Of a DNA stretch of 5,242 nucleotides, positions 5,121-5,242 are shown piece by piece. Origin of the DNA: Desulfocapsa sulfexigens. Its GTDB lineage: Bacteria; Desulfobacterota; Desulfobulbia; Desulfobulbales; Desulfocapsaceae. Position 1 is the first letter of the stretch, and each line of letters starts with the position of its first letter. The translations under genes were made by a program, and so were the position numbers. The stretch spans positions 1 through 5,242 of the forward strand of contig DQVD01000182.1 of the NCBI GenBank assembly GCA_015661935.1. The letters are read 5' to 3'. The notes below the pieces were generated by a model. The model saw only the letters and a program-made list of their open reading frames with translations, ran no database searches and was not told the DNA's origin.

Positions 5121-5242
5121 TCATTTGGATCCAAAAAATGGCATCAATTTTTGAAGACTCTCTTTTACGGTTTTTTGGTCTTTAGAAGCTAGACCGCCTG
5201 TTTTTTTTATAATAAGACGGCCGTCTAACGTGAAGAGTTTCA
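5121..5242 (-). CDS. C-terminal end of an unrecognised protein (cut by window edge)
   Basis: The minus strand is open from the window edge to a TGA at 5123-5121, giving 40 complete codons. The peptide includes LFTLDGRLIIKKTGGLASKD and ends LMPFFGSK. It is lysine-rich, mixed in composition and non-repetitive, which fits a real C-terminus. I do not recognise the family. A 40-codon open stretch can occur by chance, so the call is tentative. It would be transcribed towards the PEGA/FGE relic in the same direction, with about 100 bp between its stop and the relic. A run of seven G on its coding strand (5106-5100) follows the stop. No SUMF1 or PEGA motif is visible in the part seen. Confidence 0.4.
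   Translation of the reverse strand, partial: KLFTLDGRLIIKKTGGLASKDQKTVKESLQKLMPFFGSK
5177..5208 (+). terminator. Possible plus-strand hairpin followed by eight T
   Basis: GGTCT (5177-5181) pairs with AGACC (5191-5195). An alternative fold is GGTC/GACC with TAG/CTA inside a 3-nt loop. After five bases (GCCTG) comes T8 (5201-5208). This resembles a weak rho-independent terminator for plus-strand transcripts such as read-through from the dehydrogenase. The spacer is long, the stem is short, and it falls inside the tentative minus-strand ORF at 5121-5242, so it may be fortuitous. Confidence 0.25.

Noticed and set aside
5139..5186. A 15-codon plus-strand ORF before the T-run
   Set aside because: Too short, without a clear ribosome site, and overlapped by a longer minus-strand frame.
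1..5242. CRISPR array, tRNA or rRNA genes, intact insertion sequence
   Set aside because: No regularly spaced repeats, no cloverleaf or rRNA-like sequence and no transposase motif were seen on either strand.

Overview
The window looks like a chromosomal stretch from a moderately AT-leaning Gram-negative bacterium. Desulfobulbales-type Desulfobacterota (sulfate reducers and cable-bacteria relatives) is my best guess. It rests on the tsaD-DUF2062-rsmA arrangement and on a decayed PEGA-like/FGE-sulfatase gene of a type I associate with that group. This is inference, not a database match.

Layout, left to right. At 1-82 on the minus strand is the 5' end of moaA (molybdenum cofactor synthesis), cut by the window edge. 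A short divergent intergenic region follows, with a good sigma-70-type promoter (122-150) reading rightwards. From 241 to 3265 runs a compact plus-strand operon: tsaD (tRNA t6A37 synthesis), two DUF2062 membrane-protein paralogues, and rsmA/ksgA (16S rRNA dimethyladenosine methyltransferase). The first and last genes both modify RNAs of the translation apparatus, and the two small membrane proteins between them are of unknown role. Between the DUF2062 genes sits a short relic (1745-1804) that aligns in frame with the start of the first paralogue, pointing to a former third copy or a partial duplication.

The gap after rsmA (3266-3479) holds a large imperfect palindrome (3317-3393) followed by a second small hairpin (3405-3425). 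The pair resembles a mobile palindromic repeat or structured RNA and has no U-tract terminator. Next is a complete iron-dependent alcohol dehydrogenase of the YqhD/BDH type (3480-4643) with its own ribosome binding site.

The right end (4644-5242) is gene wreckage and edge sequence. On the minus strand there is a PEGA-like plus FGE-sulfatase gene fragment that has lost its start, the middle of the FGE domain, and its tail, with a frame change at the internal junction. Then come a small imperfect inverted repeat at the relic's upstream edge and the last 40 codons of an unrecognised minus-strand protein running off the window. No RNA genes, CRISPR array or intact insertion sequence were seen. 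The most unusual items are the DUF2062 duplication relic, the double-hairpin element, the lysine-tailed second DUF2062 protein overlapping rsmA, and the collapsed PEGA/FGE gene.
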